The notes: generated by a model not told the origin, from the sequence alone. Numbered from the stretch's first letter, positions 7,776 to 16,340 are shown. The stretch: 23,522 bases of DNA from CAYMKL01 sp964390805 (GCA_964390805.1 CAYMKL010000108.1:1-23522); one strand, 5' to 3'. Numbers and translations are program-made.

Positions 7776-8930
7776 GTGTCAAAAGAACTAGTGTATGACA
7801 TCACCAAAGACGATCTTAGCCAGTTTCGCAAGCGAGGCCCCGCCTTTGTGACCTTCGGTGAGGTGATGGTGCGCGACACACCGGCCGATATGGAGCGCCC
7901 CGAGCGGACCCGTCTCGTTCACTTGTCTATGGCGGGTAGCGAATTCACTCTGGCCATGGGACTCAGCCGCCTGGGGATTCCGTCAGCTTATATCACTCGC
8001 GTACCTGACAATCCCTACGGCCGCGCCCTGCGCAACATCGCTCGCGAGCAGGGAGTCAACACCGACCACTTTGTGTGGGCTCCAAGAACAGAGCCGATTG
8101 GCCGCTTTCTCTATGAAATCGGCCGCACGCCGAGGAGGAACGTGGGCGTTTATCAGCGTATGTATTCGGCAGCTTCCAAGCTGAACGCAGGGATGCTGGA
8201 TTGGGGAGCAGCTTTGCAGGACGCCAAACTGTTCCACACGTCCGGCATCACCTTTGGGCTGGCCACGCACAGCAAGTACGAGCGCAATTACTGTTACGAG
8301 GCTTTCATGGAAGCCATGAGCGGCAAACCGGCAGGCTGTCTGGTTGGCCTGGACTTTAATTACCGCGCCACGCTTTGGTCACCAGAGCAGGCTCGCGAAG
8401 CGATGACGCCGATCGTGACCGAACACGTGGACGTGCTCATCACCACCATCGAAGATATGGCCAAAATATACGGCCTGGATTGCGGCCAATATTCCTCTAA
8501 GCAAATTGTTGACGGTGACATCGGCTCTTTGGAGGATGACGACATCAAGTCGTTTGCCCAGCAGGTTCTCCGGGAGTTTAATGTCCGGATTGTGGCCATC
8601 ACCATTCGCTATCCCGACTCCTTTGAACAGCATCGCTGGGAGTCGGCGGCCGTGGACGCCGATGGCAATTTCTTCCGCTCGCCGGCCGTCAGACCCATCA
8701 CCCTGCTCGACCGTCTGGGCGGCGGGGACACGTGGAACGCTGGCTTCTACTACGGGCTGCTAACGGAAGGCTTTGGCGGCGAGGGCATCGTGAAGGGAGT
8801 GTTAGTGGGCGATGCCGCCACCCGCCTCAAGCAAACACTGATGTTCGACCTGCCCGTCGTAGATAAGAGCGAAGTGCAGGCCCTGATGCGAGCCGACGTA
8901 TTGGGCGGCGGGAAACGCACGGCCCGCTAG
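7776..8930 (+). CDS. kdgK: PfkB-family sugar kinase, probable 2-keto-3-deoxygluconate kinase
   Basis: Ribokinase/PfkB-fold kinase, expected to phosphorylate 2-keto-3-deoxygluconate at O6 using ATP; 384 residues, longer than the usual 310-340. The N-terminal substrate signature is present (FVTFGEVMVRDTP, then MAGSEFTLAMGLSRLG), and the C-terminal PfkB signature DRLGGGDTWNAGF contains the catalytic base D318. An internal segment of about 25 residues (near 225-255) accounts for part of the extra length. The start is GTG at 7776 behind AGGAGG (7765-7770). The KDPG aldolase follows 65 nt later, which supports KDG as substrate over fructose or ribose. The symbol is assigned from fold plus context. 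Confidence 0.85.
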   Translation: MSKELVYDITKDDLSQFRKRGPAFVTFGEVMVRDTPADMERPERTRLVHLSMAGSEFTLAMGLSRLGIPSAYITRVPDNPYGRALRNIAREQGVNTDHFVWAPRTEPIGRFLYEIGRTPRRNVGVYQRMYSAASKLNAGMLDWGAALQDAKLFHTSGITFGLATHSKYERNYCYEAFMEAMSGKPAGCLVGLDFNYRATLWSPEQAREAMTPIVTEHVDVLITTIEDMAKIYGLDCGQYSSKQIVDGDIGSLEDDDIKSFAQQVLREFNVRIVAITIRYPDSFEQHRWESAAVDADGNFFRSPAVRPITLLDRLGGGDTWNAGFYYGLLTEGFGGEGIVKGVLVGDAATRLKQTLMFDLPVVDKSEVQALMRADVLGGGKRTAR

Positions 8931-8938
8931 GAGATTGA

Positions 8939-8973
8939 AGACCCTTCGGGTTTCCACAGAACCCGAAGGGTCT
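8939..8973. repeat. Perfect 14-bp inverted repeat between KDG kinase and aldolase genes
   Basis: AGACCCTTCGGGTT (8939-8952) and its exact reverse complement (8960-8973) flank a 7-nt loop. No T-run follows, so it is not a standard intrinsic terminator. The CCGAAGGG core echoes the CGAAGGG half of the repeats at 2936 and 6000. It looks like a REP-type intergenic element or an mRNA processing/stability hairpin within a kinase-aldolase operon. Confidence 0.7.
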
Positions 8974-8995
8974 AGCCCAGACCAAGGAGATCAAA

Positions 8996-9643
8996 ATGAC
9001 TAAAGACGAAAAGCTAAACCTCATTCGTGAGAGCGGTGTTATCGCCATCATGCGCGCCCAGAGCTCCGAGCAACTCATCACCGCTGCGGACGCTATCAAA
9101 GCGGGTGGCGTGAATGTGATCGAAGCGACCATGACCACCCCCGGTGCGCTGGGCGTCATCGCCGAAGCCACCCAGAGGTACGGCCAGGAAGTACTATTTG
9201 GGGCGGGTACCGTTCTGGATGCCGAAACTGCCCGCTCTGCGATCTTGGCTGGAGCCGGCTTTGTTGTTGCTCCCACACTCAACCTGGAGATGGTAGCCTT
9301 GTGCAACCGTTACAGCGTCCCCGTCGTCCCCGGCTGTTACACGCCCACCGAAATGCTGACCGCCTGGGAGGCTGGGGCGGACATGGTCAAACTCTTTCCG
9401 GCGAGTATCGGCGGCCCCAGCCTGGTGAAGGCCATCCTGGCCCCTCTGCCTCAACTCGAGATAGTGCCTGTCGGTGGTGTCAACCTGGATACCGCGGCGG
9501 CGTTCATAAAGAACGGCGCCGCCGCGCTGGGTGTGGGCAGCAGCCTGATCAACCAGAAACTGCTGGACGCCGGCGACATGGAGGAACTCACCCGCCGGGC
9601 GGCGGCATTCATCGCCGAAGTCAAGAAAGGTCGGGGAGAATAG
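8996..9643 (+). CDS. eda: 2-keto-3-deoxy-6-phosphogluconate / 4-hydroxy-2-oxoglutarate aldolase
   Basis: Class I aldolase cleaving KDPG to pyruvate and glyceraldehyde 3-phosphate, the last step of the Entner-Doudoroff and hexuronate routes. At 215 residues it has the normal length. The catalytic glutamate is E43 in VIEATMTTPGAL. GAGTVLD and PGCYTPTE line the pocket. The Schiff-base lysine is K132 in MVKLFPAS, and the phosphate-binding turn PVGGVN follows. The ATG at 8996 has AAGGAG (8983-8988). It follows the KDG kinase, so the pair turns KDG into central intermediates. Confidence 0.95.
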   Translation: MTKDEKLNLIRESGVIAIMRAQSSEQLITAADAIKAGGVNVIEATMTTPGALGVIAEATQRYGQEVLFGAGTVLDAETARSAILAGAGFVVAPTLNLEMVALCNRYSVPVVPGCYTPTEMLTAWEAGADMVKLFPASIGGPSLVKAILAPLPQLEIVPVGGVNLDTAAAFIKNGAAALGVGSSLINQKLLDAGDMEELTRRAAAFIAEVKKGRGE

Positions 9644-9657
9644 TCCCAAGCGATAGC

Positions 9658-9735
9658 GTAAAAGCCATTAGCTACCAGGGCAAGAATTCCATTGCCGTCG
9701 TGGATAAACCGGTGCCACGGTCAGGAGACCTGTGG
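9658..9735 (+). pseudogene. N-terminal stub of a zinc-dependent (MDR) alcohol dehydrogenase
   Basis: About 26 codons directly behind the aldolase read VKAISYQGKNSIAVV then DKPVPRSGD, the standard opening of medium-chain zinc dehydrogenases (sorbitol, threonine or galactitol dehydrogenase-like). The expected start codon position is GTA. After GD the frame runs into unrelated sequence, and none of the zinc or cofactor motifs exist. It is therefore a truncated relic in the 205-nt gap before the second GH3 gene. Confidence 0.6.
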
Positions 9736-9848
9736 CGAAGCCCCATATCCAGCCTCATCCAGAGGAGAGCAGGGCGCGGGGGACAGGCAGATTCATCCAG
9801 TCCTTCTTGAGCGATTCGTGCTTGACCAGCAGAAAACTATAACTACTT

Positions 9849-12452
9849 ATGGAGCCTATTCTCATGCACAAAAAACCTTCATTACCAATTGAAGAACGTG
9901 TGGCCGACCTGGTCTCCCGAATGACGCTGGAAGAAAAGGTCTCGCAGATGGTTTTCGATGCTCCCGCCATCGAACGATTGGACGTTCCCAAATACAACTG
10001 GTGGAACGAGTGCTTGCACGGCGTGGGCCGGGCAGGGGTAGCCACGGTGTTTCCGCAGGCCATCGGGTTGGCGGCAACCTGGAACCCCGACCTGATGCAC
10101 CAGATGGCGACGGCCACCTCTGACGAGGCCCGGGCCAAGCATCATGAGGCGGCCAGGCGAGACATCCGAGAGATCTATACTGGCTTGACCTTCTGGTCGC
10201 CGAACGTCAACATCTTTCGCGATCCCCGCTGGGGACGGGGTCAGGAGACCTACGGCGAGGACCCCTACCTGACCGCTCAGATGGGGGTTGCGTTCGTGAA
10301 AGGGCTTCAAGGGGATGATCCACGCTATCTGAAGCTAGTCGCTACGCCCAAGCACTATGCCGTACACAGTGGGCCGGAATCGGAACGGCATCATTTTAAC
10401 GCGCAGGTCAGTGGACGGGATTTGCGGGAGACATACCTGCTCGCCTTCGAAGCCTGCGTCAAAGAAGCAATGGCAGCTTCCGTGATGGGTGCCTACAACC
10501 GTACCAATGGCGAGCCTTGCTGTGCCAGCCCAACGCTGCTGGAGAGAATCCTCCGCCAGGAGTGGGGCTTCGACGGGTACGTGGTATCCGATTGCGGGGC
10601 CATCTACGACATCTACGCCCATCACAAGGTGGTGGATACACCGGAGGAAGCAGCGGCTTTGGCGGTGAAGAACGGTTGCGAGCTCAACTGCGGCGAAGTT
10701 TACCCGGCGCTGCTTGATGCCGTGGAACAAGGGTTGATTTCGGAAGACATCATCAACCGTGCGGTCAAGCGGCTCTTCACCGCGCGCTTCCGTTTGGGCA
10801 TGTTCGATCCTCCTGAGGAAGTTCCCTACACTCAGATCCCCTACGAAATCATCGGTTCTCCAGAGCATCGCGAGCTGGCGCTACGGGCGGCACGGGAGTC
10901 CATCGTGCTGCTCAAGAACGAGAATGATTTGCTACCCTTGCGCAAAGACCTCGAATCAATTGCCGTCATCGGCCCCAACGCCGATAACCTCCAGGCCCTG
11001 CTTGGCAACTACAGCGGCACACCGGCCAAGGCTGTCACCCCCCTTGAAGGCATTCGCAAAAAGATCGCGCCTTCCACCAGGCTCTATTACGCACGCGGTT
11101 GTGCGCTGGCTGATGGTGTGCCGCCGCAGGAGGTCATCCCGTCTACCCACCTGCGTCCGGTAGATGCCGACGCGGGCGAAACGGGTCTGACGGCTGACTA
11201 TTACGACAACCCAAAGTTCGGGGGCAAGCCTGTGTTGAGCCAGGTTGATGGCGTCGTTGATTTCATCTGGAAGGATACCACCCCGCTGACAGGACAGTGG
11301 GCAGACAGTTTTGCCGTGCGCTGGACCGGCTTTCTCGTCCCTCCCAAGAGCGGCATTTACAGACTTGGTGTCAGGGGCTTTAGCGCGTACAGGCTCTATC
11401 TGGATGGCGAACTCATCGTAGACTATCAGGACATCCATCATCCCATTCTCAAAACCGGAGAGGTTGAATTGGACGCCGGGCGGTTTTACAGCCTGCGTTT
11501 GGACTATGTGAGCCGGGGCCTTGACCCGCAGGTGCAACTCTTGTGGTCACTCCCCAATATTGACCATGAGGCCAGGGCGCTGGAAGCGGCTGAGAAAGCA
11601 GATGTTGTCATCGCCGTGATGGGGCTTTCTCCAAGCCTGGAAGGCGAGGAGATGCCGGTGGCCGTGGAGGGCTTTACGGGCGGCGACCGAACCGACATCA
11701 GAGTGCCGCGTCCTCAGGAAGAGTTGCTCAAGCAGGTCCATGCGCTGGGCAAGCCGGTGGTATTGGTGCTGCTGAACGGCAGTGCCCTGGCCGTGAACTG
11801 GGCCGCGGAGTGCATTCCGGCCATCGTGGAGGCGTGGTACCCCGGCCAGGCGGGCGGCGAGGCCCTGGCCGACGTCTTGTTCGGCGACTACAACCCTGGC
11901 GGACGGCTGCCGGTCACCTTCTACCAGTCGGTAGACGATCTGCCGCCCTTTGAGGACTATGACATGGAAGGCCGCACGTACCGCTACTTCCGGGGGGAGC
12001 CTCTATTTGCTTTTGGTCACGGCTTGAGCTATACTACCTTTGAATTCGACAATCTGCACATTGACCCATCGAGAGTTGAAGTCGGGGGCGAAGTTGCCAT
12101 CAGCGTTGACGTGACCAACGCTGGCGACCGCGCGGGCGACGAAGTGGTCCAGCTATACGTTCGCCATCTCGACGCCAACGTGCCACGTCCTATAAAGGAG
12201 CTAAAGGGCTTCAAGCGCATTACCCTGCAGCCAGGGGAGTGCAAAACGGTGACCTTTACCCTGCACACCCACCAGCTAGGCTATTACGACGAAGCGATGC
12301 GGTACGTGGTACAGCCGGGGACCATCGAAGTGATGATCGGCAATTCGTCGAAACACGTGCAACTCAGCGGTCAGCTTGGGATCGTCGGCCAGCGGGCTGA
12401 CGTCGGCAGCAGCAAGGTCTTTTTCAGCCAGGTGCAGGAGAAGCCGGCATAA
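9849..12452 (+). CDS. Glycoside hydrolase family 3 beta-xylosidase-like enzyme with inserted PA14 domain
   Basis: Large GH3 enzyme of 867 residues, probably releasing xylose from xylo-oligosaccharides. The barrel has K168-H169 (TPKHYAVHSGPE) and the nucleophile D248 in VVSDCGAI; WWNECLHGV and SDCGAI are typical of the bacterial/plant-type beta-xylosidase branch. A PA14 domain (about 446-575; TADYYDN, then VRWTGFLVPP, then YLDGELIVD) is inserted in the second catalytic-side domain, where it usually shapes the active-site entrance. A fibronectin III-like domain closes the protein. No signal peptide is present, so it is cytoplasmic. ATG 9849 is the longest start, but ATG 9864 has GGAG at 9851-9854 at good spacing and may be the true one. 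It is followed by xylA, which supports xylosidase activity. Confidence 0.94.
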   Translation: MEPILMHKKPSLPIEERVADLVSRMTLEEKVSQMVFDAPAIERLDVPKYNWWNECLHGVGRAGVATVFPQAIGLAATWNPDLMHQMATATSDEARAKHHEAARRDIREIYTGLTFWSPNVNIFRDPRWGRGQETYGEDPYLTAQMGVAFVKGLQGDDPRYLKLVATPKHYAVHSGPESERHHFNAQVSGRDLRETYLLAFEACVKEAMAASVMGAYNRTNGEPCCASPTLLERILRQEWGFDGYVVSDCGAIYDIYAHHKVVDTPEEAAALAVKNGCELNCGEVYPALLDAVEQGLISEDIINRAVKRLFTARFRLGMFDPPEEVPYTQIPYEIIGSPEHRELALRAARESIVLLKNENDLLPLRKDLESIAVIGPNADNLQALLGNYSGTPAKAVTPLEGIRKKIAPSTRLYYARGCALADGVPPQEVIPSTHLRPVDADAGETGLTADYYDNPKFGGKPVLSQVDGVVDFIWKDTTPLTGQWADSFAVRWTGFLVPPKSGIYRLGVRGFSAYRLYLDGELIVDYQDIHHPILKTGEVELDAGRFYSLRLDYVSRGLDPQVQLLWSLPNIDHEARALEAAEKADVVIAVMGLSPSLEGEEMPVAVEGFTGGDRTDIRVPRPQEELLKQVHALGKPVVLVLLNGSALAVNWAAECIPAIVEAWYPGQAGGEALADVLFGDYNPGGRLPVTFYQSVDDLPPFEDYDMEGRTYRYFRGEPLFAFGHGLSYTTFEFDNLHIDPSRVEVGGEVAISVDVTNAGDRAGDEVVQLYVRHLDANVPRPIKELKGFKRITLQPGECKTVTFTLHTHQLGYYDEAMRYVVQPGTIEVMIGNSSKHVQLSGQLGIVGQRADVGSSKVFFSQVQEKPA

Positions 12453-12460
12453 GAACCAAC

Positions 12461-12504
12461 TGGTAGATCAGTTTCCCAACCTACCAATCTACCAATTTAC
12501 CAAC
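12461..12504. repeat. 8-bp tandem micro-repeat with opposing hairpin arm before xylA
   Basis: CTACCAAT occurs twice in tandem (12481-12496), flanked by degenerate units TTCCCAAC (12473-12480) and TTACCAAC (12497-12504). TGGTAGAT at 12461-12468 is the exact reverse complement of ATCTACCA at 12487-12494, so an 8-bp stem is possible. The element fills the gap between the GH3 stop and the xylA ribosome site. Repeats of this kind are familiar to me from Chloroflexota intergenic regions. Confidence 0.5.
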
Positions 12505-12519
12505 TGCGAGGAGGAAACG

Positions 12520-13689
12520 ATGACGGACAAATACACACCCAAACCCGAACACAAATTCACCTTTGGCCTGTGGACCGTGGGCAGCGTGGGGCGCGATCCC
12601 TTTGGCGAGCCAGTTCGTGCTCCCCTGTCGCCGGTAGAACTGGTTCACCTGCTGGCGGAAGTGGGCGCCTACGGGGTGAACTTCCACGACAACGATCTGG
12701 CTCCCATTGACGCCACCTCCGCCCAGCGGGACAAGATCGTCGCCGATTTCAGGAAGGCCCTGACAGAAACGGGCATCGTCGTACCGATGGCGACGACCAA
12801 CCTCTTTGGCGATGCGGCTTTCAAGGACGGCGCGTTCACGTCGAACGATCCCAAAGTGCGGGCCTACGCCCTGCACAAGACGATGCACGCCATTGACCTG
12901 GGCGTCGAGCTGGGGGCAACGGTCTACGTCTTCTGGGGCGGGCGTGAGGGCGTGGAGACCGACGCCGCCAAAGACCCCGTCGAGGCCATCAAACGCACCC
13001 GTGAGGCCATGAACTTTCTGTGCGAGTACGTTCTCGACCAGGGCTACGACCTCAAGTTCGCGCTGGAGGCCAAGCCCAACGAGCCGCGCGGCGACATCTA
13101 CAACGCCACCACCGGCCACATGCTGGCCTTCATCGCGACGTTGGATCACCCCGAGATGGTGGGGGTGAACCCGGAGGTGGCCCACGAGCACATGGCTGGG
13201 CTCAACTTCGTCCACAACGTGGCCCAAGCCTGGGAAGCGGGCAAGCTCTTCCACATTGACCTGAACGACCAGGCTTTCGGACGCTACGACCAGGACTTGC
13301 GTTTCGGCTCCCACAATATCAAGTCTGCCTTCTTCCTGGTTAAGTTCCTGGAAGACGTGGGCTACGACGGCAGCCGCCACTTCGATGCCCACGCTTACCG
13401 CACCGAAGACTACGAAGGCGTGAAGGACTTTGCCCGGGGTTGTATGCGCACCTACCTGATTCTGAAGGAGAAGGCGGAGCAGTGGAACGCCGACCCTGAC
13501 ATCCAGGCATTGCTGGCAGAGATCAACGCCGACGATGGCTCGACCGATGCCTTCAAAGGCACCTACAGCGCGGAGAAAGCGGCGGCTTTGAAAGCGGCAT
13601 CCTTTGATCGTGCTGTTCTGGGCGCCCGAGGAATGGGCTACGAGCGGCTGGACCAGTTGACGGTGGAACTCTTGCTGGGGGTACGTTGA
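12520..13689 (+). CDS. xylA: Xylose isomerase, type I
   Basis: Converts D-xylose to D-xylulose with two divalent metals; 389 residues, the short (class I, Streptomyces/Thermus-like) form. Active-site residues are readable by family alignment: H56 and D59 (VNFHDND), E183 and K185 (LEAKPNEPRGD), E219 and H222 (NPEVAHEHM), D247 (HIDLND), D257 and D259 (YDQDLRFG) and D289 (FDAH), all shifted by +2 from the classic Streptomyces numbering. The reading frame stays open further upstream, but the ATG at 12520 has GAGGAGG (12508-12514) and gives the expected N-terminus. The epimerase-like gene and xylulokinase follow with almost no gap, so the three form an operon. Confidence 0.97.
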   Translation: MTDKYTPKPEHKFTFGLWTVGSVGRDPFGEPVRAPLSPVELVHLLAEVGAYGVNFHDNDLAPIDATSAQRDKIVADFRKALTETGIVVPMATTNLFGDAAFKDGAFTSNDPKVRAYALHKTMHAIDLGVELGATVYVFWGGREGVETDAAKDPVEAIKRTREAMNFLCEYVLDQGYDLKFALEAKPNEPRGDIYNATTGHMLAFIATLDHPEMVGVNPEVAHEHMAGLNFVHNVAQAWEAGKLFHIDLNDQAFGRYDQDLRFGSHNIKSAFFLVKFLEDVGYDGSRHFDAHAYRTEDYEGVKDFARGCMRTYLILKEKAEQWNADPDIQALLAEINADDGSTDAFKGTYSAEKAAALKAASFDRAVLGARGMGYERLDQLTVELLLGVR

Positions 13690-13693
13690 CCCG

Positions 13694-14614
13694 ATGAAGC
13701 ACACAACAACTCGTTTTGCAGGCCATGACTGTATCAAGCTGGAAAATGGTGCCTTGGCTCTATGGGTAACCCAATCCGTAGGGCCACGCATCATTGGGCT
13801 GGCCCTGCCGGGCGGCGACAACCTGCTGGCTGAGCTCCCCGATGCAACCCTGGAATATCCCGGCGGAGGAGCCTTCTCTCTCTACGGTGGACACCGCCTG
13901 TGGTATGCCCCCGAAGACCCACAGCGCACCTACCTCCCGGACGATGCCCCCGTGACTGTTGCCGACACGGAGCGTGGCATTGTCGTCACCCAGCCCGTCG
14001 AGGCGCTGACTGGCATCCAGAAATCGCTGACCATTTCCCTGCCCGGCCGCGGCCCCCGCGTCGTCATTGACCACACCATCCACAACCGGGGCCTGCAGCC
14101 CGTCGAGCTGGCGCCGTGGGCCATTACTCAACTCAGGCCCGGGGGGGTAGCCGTTCTGCCCCAGGCAACGACCCCCACCGACGAGCACGGCGTGCTGCCC
14201 AACCGTCAGATCGCTCTGTGGCCCTACACCCCCATCAACTCGCCACACATCACCTGGGGCGACCGCTACGTGTTCGTCGAAGCGACGATGCAGAACGGCG
14301 CGCTCAAAATCGGCTTTCCTAATCCCGTCGGCTGGATGGGCTACGCCCTGGGAGACACCTTCTTTGTCAAGCATGCAGCTTATCGGCCCGACGCCGCCTA
14401 TTTCGACCGGGGCAGTTCCAGCGAGTGCTACTGCAACCCACGTTTTCTCGAACTGGAGACGTTGGGGCCGCGCACCACCCTGGCGTCAGGTGAATCCGTC
14501 ACCCACCGTGAGACATGGGCGATCTACGCCGGGGTGACTGTGCCTCCTGACGAGGCGGCGGTGCAGGAACTCGTGGACCAACTGGAGTTGACGAAAGGGG
14601 GGAAACCAGCATGA
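13694..14614 (+). CDS. DUF4380-like / galactose-mutarotase-fold protein, possible xylose mutarotase
   Basis: A 306-residue beta-rich protein without a signal peptide. It reads like the DUF4380 branch of the aldose-1-epimerase superfamily: SVGPRIIGLALPGGDNLLAE near the N-terminus, GGHRLWYAPEDP at about 65-76, a mid-region with LAPWAITQLRPGG, and GWMGY and ECYCNPRFLELETLGP further on. Placed exactly between xylA and xylB, with a 4-nt gap to the former and an ATGA overlap with the latter, it plausibly speeds alpha/beta anomer exchange of xylose for the isomerase. That function is inference, and catalytic residues cannot be assigned by eye. The start at 13694 has only a weak G-rich ribosome site, consistent with translational coupling. 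Confidence 0.82.
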   Translation: MKHTTTRFAGHDCIKLENGALALWVTQSVGPRIIGLALPGGDNLLAELPDATLEYPGGGAFSLYGGHRLWYAPEDPQRTYLPDDAPVTVADTERGIVVTQPVEALTGIQKSLTISLPGRGPRVVIDHTIHNRGLQPVELAPWAITQLRPGGVAVLPQATTPTDEHGVLPNRQIALWPYTPINSPHITWGDRYVFVEATMQNGALKIGFPNPVGWMGYALGDTFFVKHAAYRPDAAYFDRGSSSECYCNPRFLELETLGPRTTLASGESVTHRETWAIYAGVTVPPDEAAVQELVDQLELTKGGKPA

Positions 14615-16134
14615 CCTACTTGCTGGGCATTGATGCTTCAACCACCGCTACCAAGGCGCTGCTGATGCACGCCGACGGCGAGGTGCTGGGCGTCGCTTCG
14701 CCGGAATACACCTACCAGACACCCCAGCCCCTGTGGACCGAGCAGCATCCCGACCTGTGGTGGCAGGCAACCGCCGACGGCATCCGCCAGGTATTGGCCC
14801 AGACACAGGTGGACCCCGCCGATGTCCAGGGCGTGGGGCTCACGGGACAGATGCATGGCCTGGTGCTGTTGGACGCGGCGGGCGAGGTGCTGCGCCCGGC
14901 CATCCTGTGGAACGACCAACGCACGGGTGCACAGTGCGACGAGATCCGACGGCGGCTGGGCAAAGAACGCCTCATCCAACTCACCGGCAACGACGCCCTC
15001 ACCGGCTTCACTGCGCCCAAGATCCTCTGGGTGCGCGAGCAGGAGCCGGAGGTCTACGCCCAGGCGGCCCACATCCTGTTGCCCAAGGATTACGTCCGCT
15101 ACCGGCTCACCGGCCAGTTTGCCACCGACAAGGCGGGCGGGGCAGGCACATTGCTGTTCGACGTCGAGGCCCGTGACTGGTCACCGGAGGTGCTGGATGC
15201 GCTGGACATCCCCGGCGAATGGCTGCCCAAGACCCACGAAGGCCCCGAGGTCACCGGGCACATTTCCGTTGAGGCGGCAGAGGCCGCTTCATCACATGTA
15301 CGTAGCGGCATCGGCCTGAAAGCGGGCACGCCCGTGGTAGGCGGCGGCGGCGACCAGGCAGCCCAGGCGGTGGGCGTCGGCGCGGTGGAACCGGGCATCG
15401 TGGCTCTTACGTTGGGCACGTCCGGCGTGGTGTTTGCCAGCACCGGCGAGCCCTTTATCGAGCCGGAGGGCCGCCTGCATGCCTTCTGCCACGCCGTGCC
15501 GGGTCGTTGGCACCTGATGGGCGTCATGCTCTCGGCGGCGGGTAGCCTGCGTTGGTACCGCGATACCCTGGCCTCTGGCGTGGATTTCGACACGCTGCTG
15601 GCCCCGGCCGCCGAAGTGCCCCCTGGCAGCGAGGGTCTGCTGTTTCTGCCCTACCTGACCGGCGAGCGTACGCCGCACCCCGATCCGCTGGCGCGGGGCG
15701 CCTTCGTGGGCCTCACAGTGCGCCACACCCAGGCCCACCTCACCCGTGCCGTACTGGAGGGCGTGGCCTTTGGCCTGCGAGACAGCTTTGAGTTGATCAA
15801 GTCGGCAGGGCTGGCCGAGATCCGACAGGTGCGCGTCTCCGGCGGTGGGGCCAGGAGTGCTCTGTGGCGGCAGATCCTGGCCGATGTGCTGAACGTCGAA
15901 CTGGTTACGGTTAACACCACCGAGGGCGCAGCCTATGGCGCGGCGCTGCTGGCGGCGACCGGCGCCGGCGTCTATCCCGACGTGGATTTGGCTTGCGCGG
16001 CGACCATTCGACTCACCGGTCGCACTGTGCCCGGCCCGGCGCGCGCGGCCTACCAGGACCTCTATCCACTGTATCGGGACCTGTATCCGGCGCTGCGCGC
16101 CAGCTTCAATGCCGTGGCGCGGATAGGAGTATAG
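14611..16134 (+). CDS. xylB: Xylulokinase
   Basis: FGGY-family kinase making D-xylulose 5-phosphate from D-xylulose and ATP; 507 residues, full length. The N-terminal phosphate-binding motif is GIDASTTATKALL (5-17), followed by GLTGQMHGLVLLD and WNDQRT. The catalytic base is D248 in VVGGGGDQAAQ, followed by LTLGTSGVVFA. The C-terminal FGGY signature region is RVSGGGARSALWRQILADVL. The ATG overlaps the stop of the preceding gene (ATGA) and has GGGGGG just upstream. It is the last gene of the xylose operon; an intrinsic terminator follows at 16257-16289. Gene order and the MHG motif favour xylulose over glycerol or gluconate as substrate. Confidence 0.96.
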   Translation: MTYLLGIDASTTATKALLMHADGEVLGVASPEYTYQTPQPLWTEQHPDLWWQATADGIRQVLAQTQVDPADVQGVGLTGQMHGLVLLDAAGEVLRPAILWNDQRTGAQCDEIRRRLGKERLIQLTGNDALTGFTAPKILWVREQEPEVYAQAAHILLPKDYVRYRLTGQFATDKAGGAGTLLFDVEARDWSPEVLDALDIPGEWLPKTHEGPEVTGHISVEAAEAASSHVRSGIGLKAGTPVVGGGGDQAAQAVGVGAVEPGIVALTLGTSGVVFASTGEPFIEPEGRLHAFCHAVPGRWHLMGVMLSAAGSLRWYRDTLASGVDFDTLLAPAAEVPPGSEGLLFLPYLTGERTPHPDPLARGAFVGLTVRHTQAHLTRAVLEGVAFGLRDSFELIKSAGLAEIRQVRVSGGGARSALWRQILADVLNVELVTVNTTEGAAYGAALLAATGAGVYPDVDLACAATIRLTGRTVPGPARAAYQDLYPLYRDLYPALRASFNAVARIGV

Positions 16135-16256
16135 CAGCCAGGTAGTCTGGACAAATGCCGTTGATAACTACACAAGGACGGCCCGGAGCGTTGTTGAAAG
16201 GTGCTGTAGCCTATTCACCCCGCGGCGGGCCGGAGGAGGGCCGGCGCCGCCAGTGA

Positions 16257-16289
16257 GGGGAGCAAGATGTCAGTCTTGCTCCCCTTTTT
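16257..16289 (+). terminator. Intrinsic terminator of the xylose operon
   Basis: An 11-bp perfect stem, GGGGAGCAAGA (16257-16267) with TCTTGCTCCCC (16274-16284), a 6-nt loop and five Ts (16285-16289). It lies 122 nt after the xylB stop. The stretch in between (16135-16256) holds a GC-rich imperfect hairpin near 16223-16251 and no gene that I can see. Confidence 0.9.
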
Positions 16290-16340
16290 CATCTGCCTGA
16301 TCGGTAGTCGAAAGACAGCAAAGCTTCTGCCTCGCCCAAC

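Noticed and set aside
12376..12519. An extended N-terminus for xylose isomerase starting at 12376
   Set aside because: The extra residues overlap the GH3 gene and translate the micro-repeat. ATG 12520 has an excellent ribosome site and the family N-terminus.
12481..13821. A 446-residue open frame on the minus strand opposite xylA
   Set aside because: Low-complexity V/G/H-rich shadow of a GC-rich gene, with no domain and no ribosome site; xylA on the plus strand is unmistakable.
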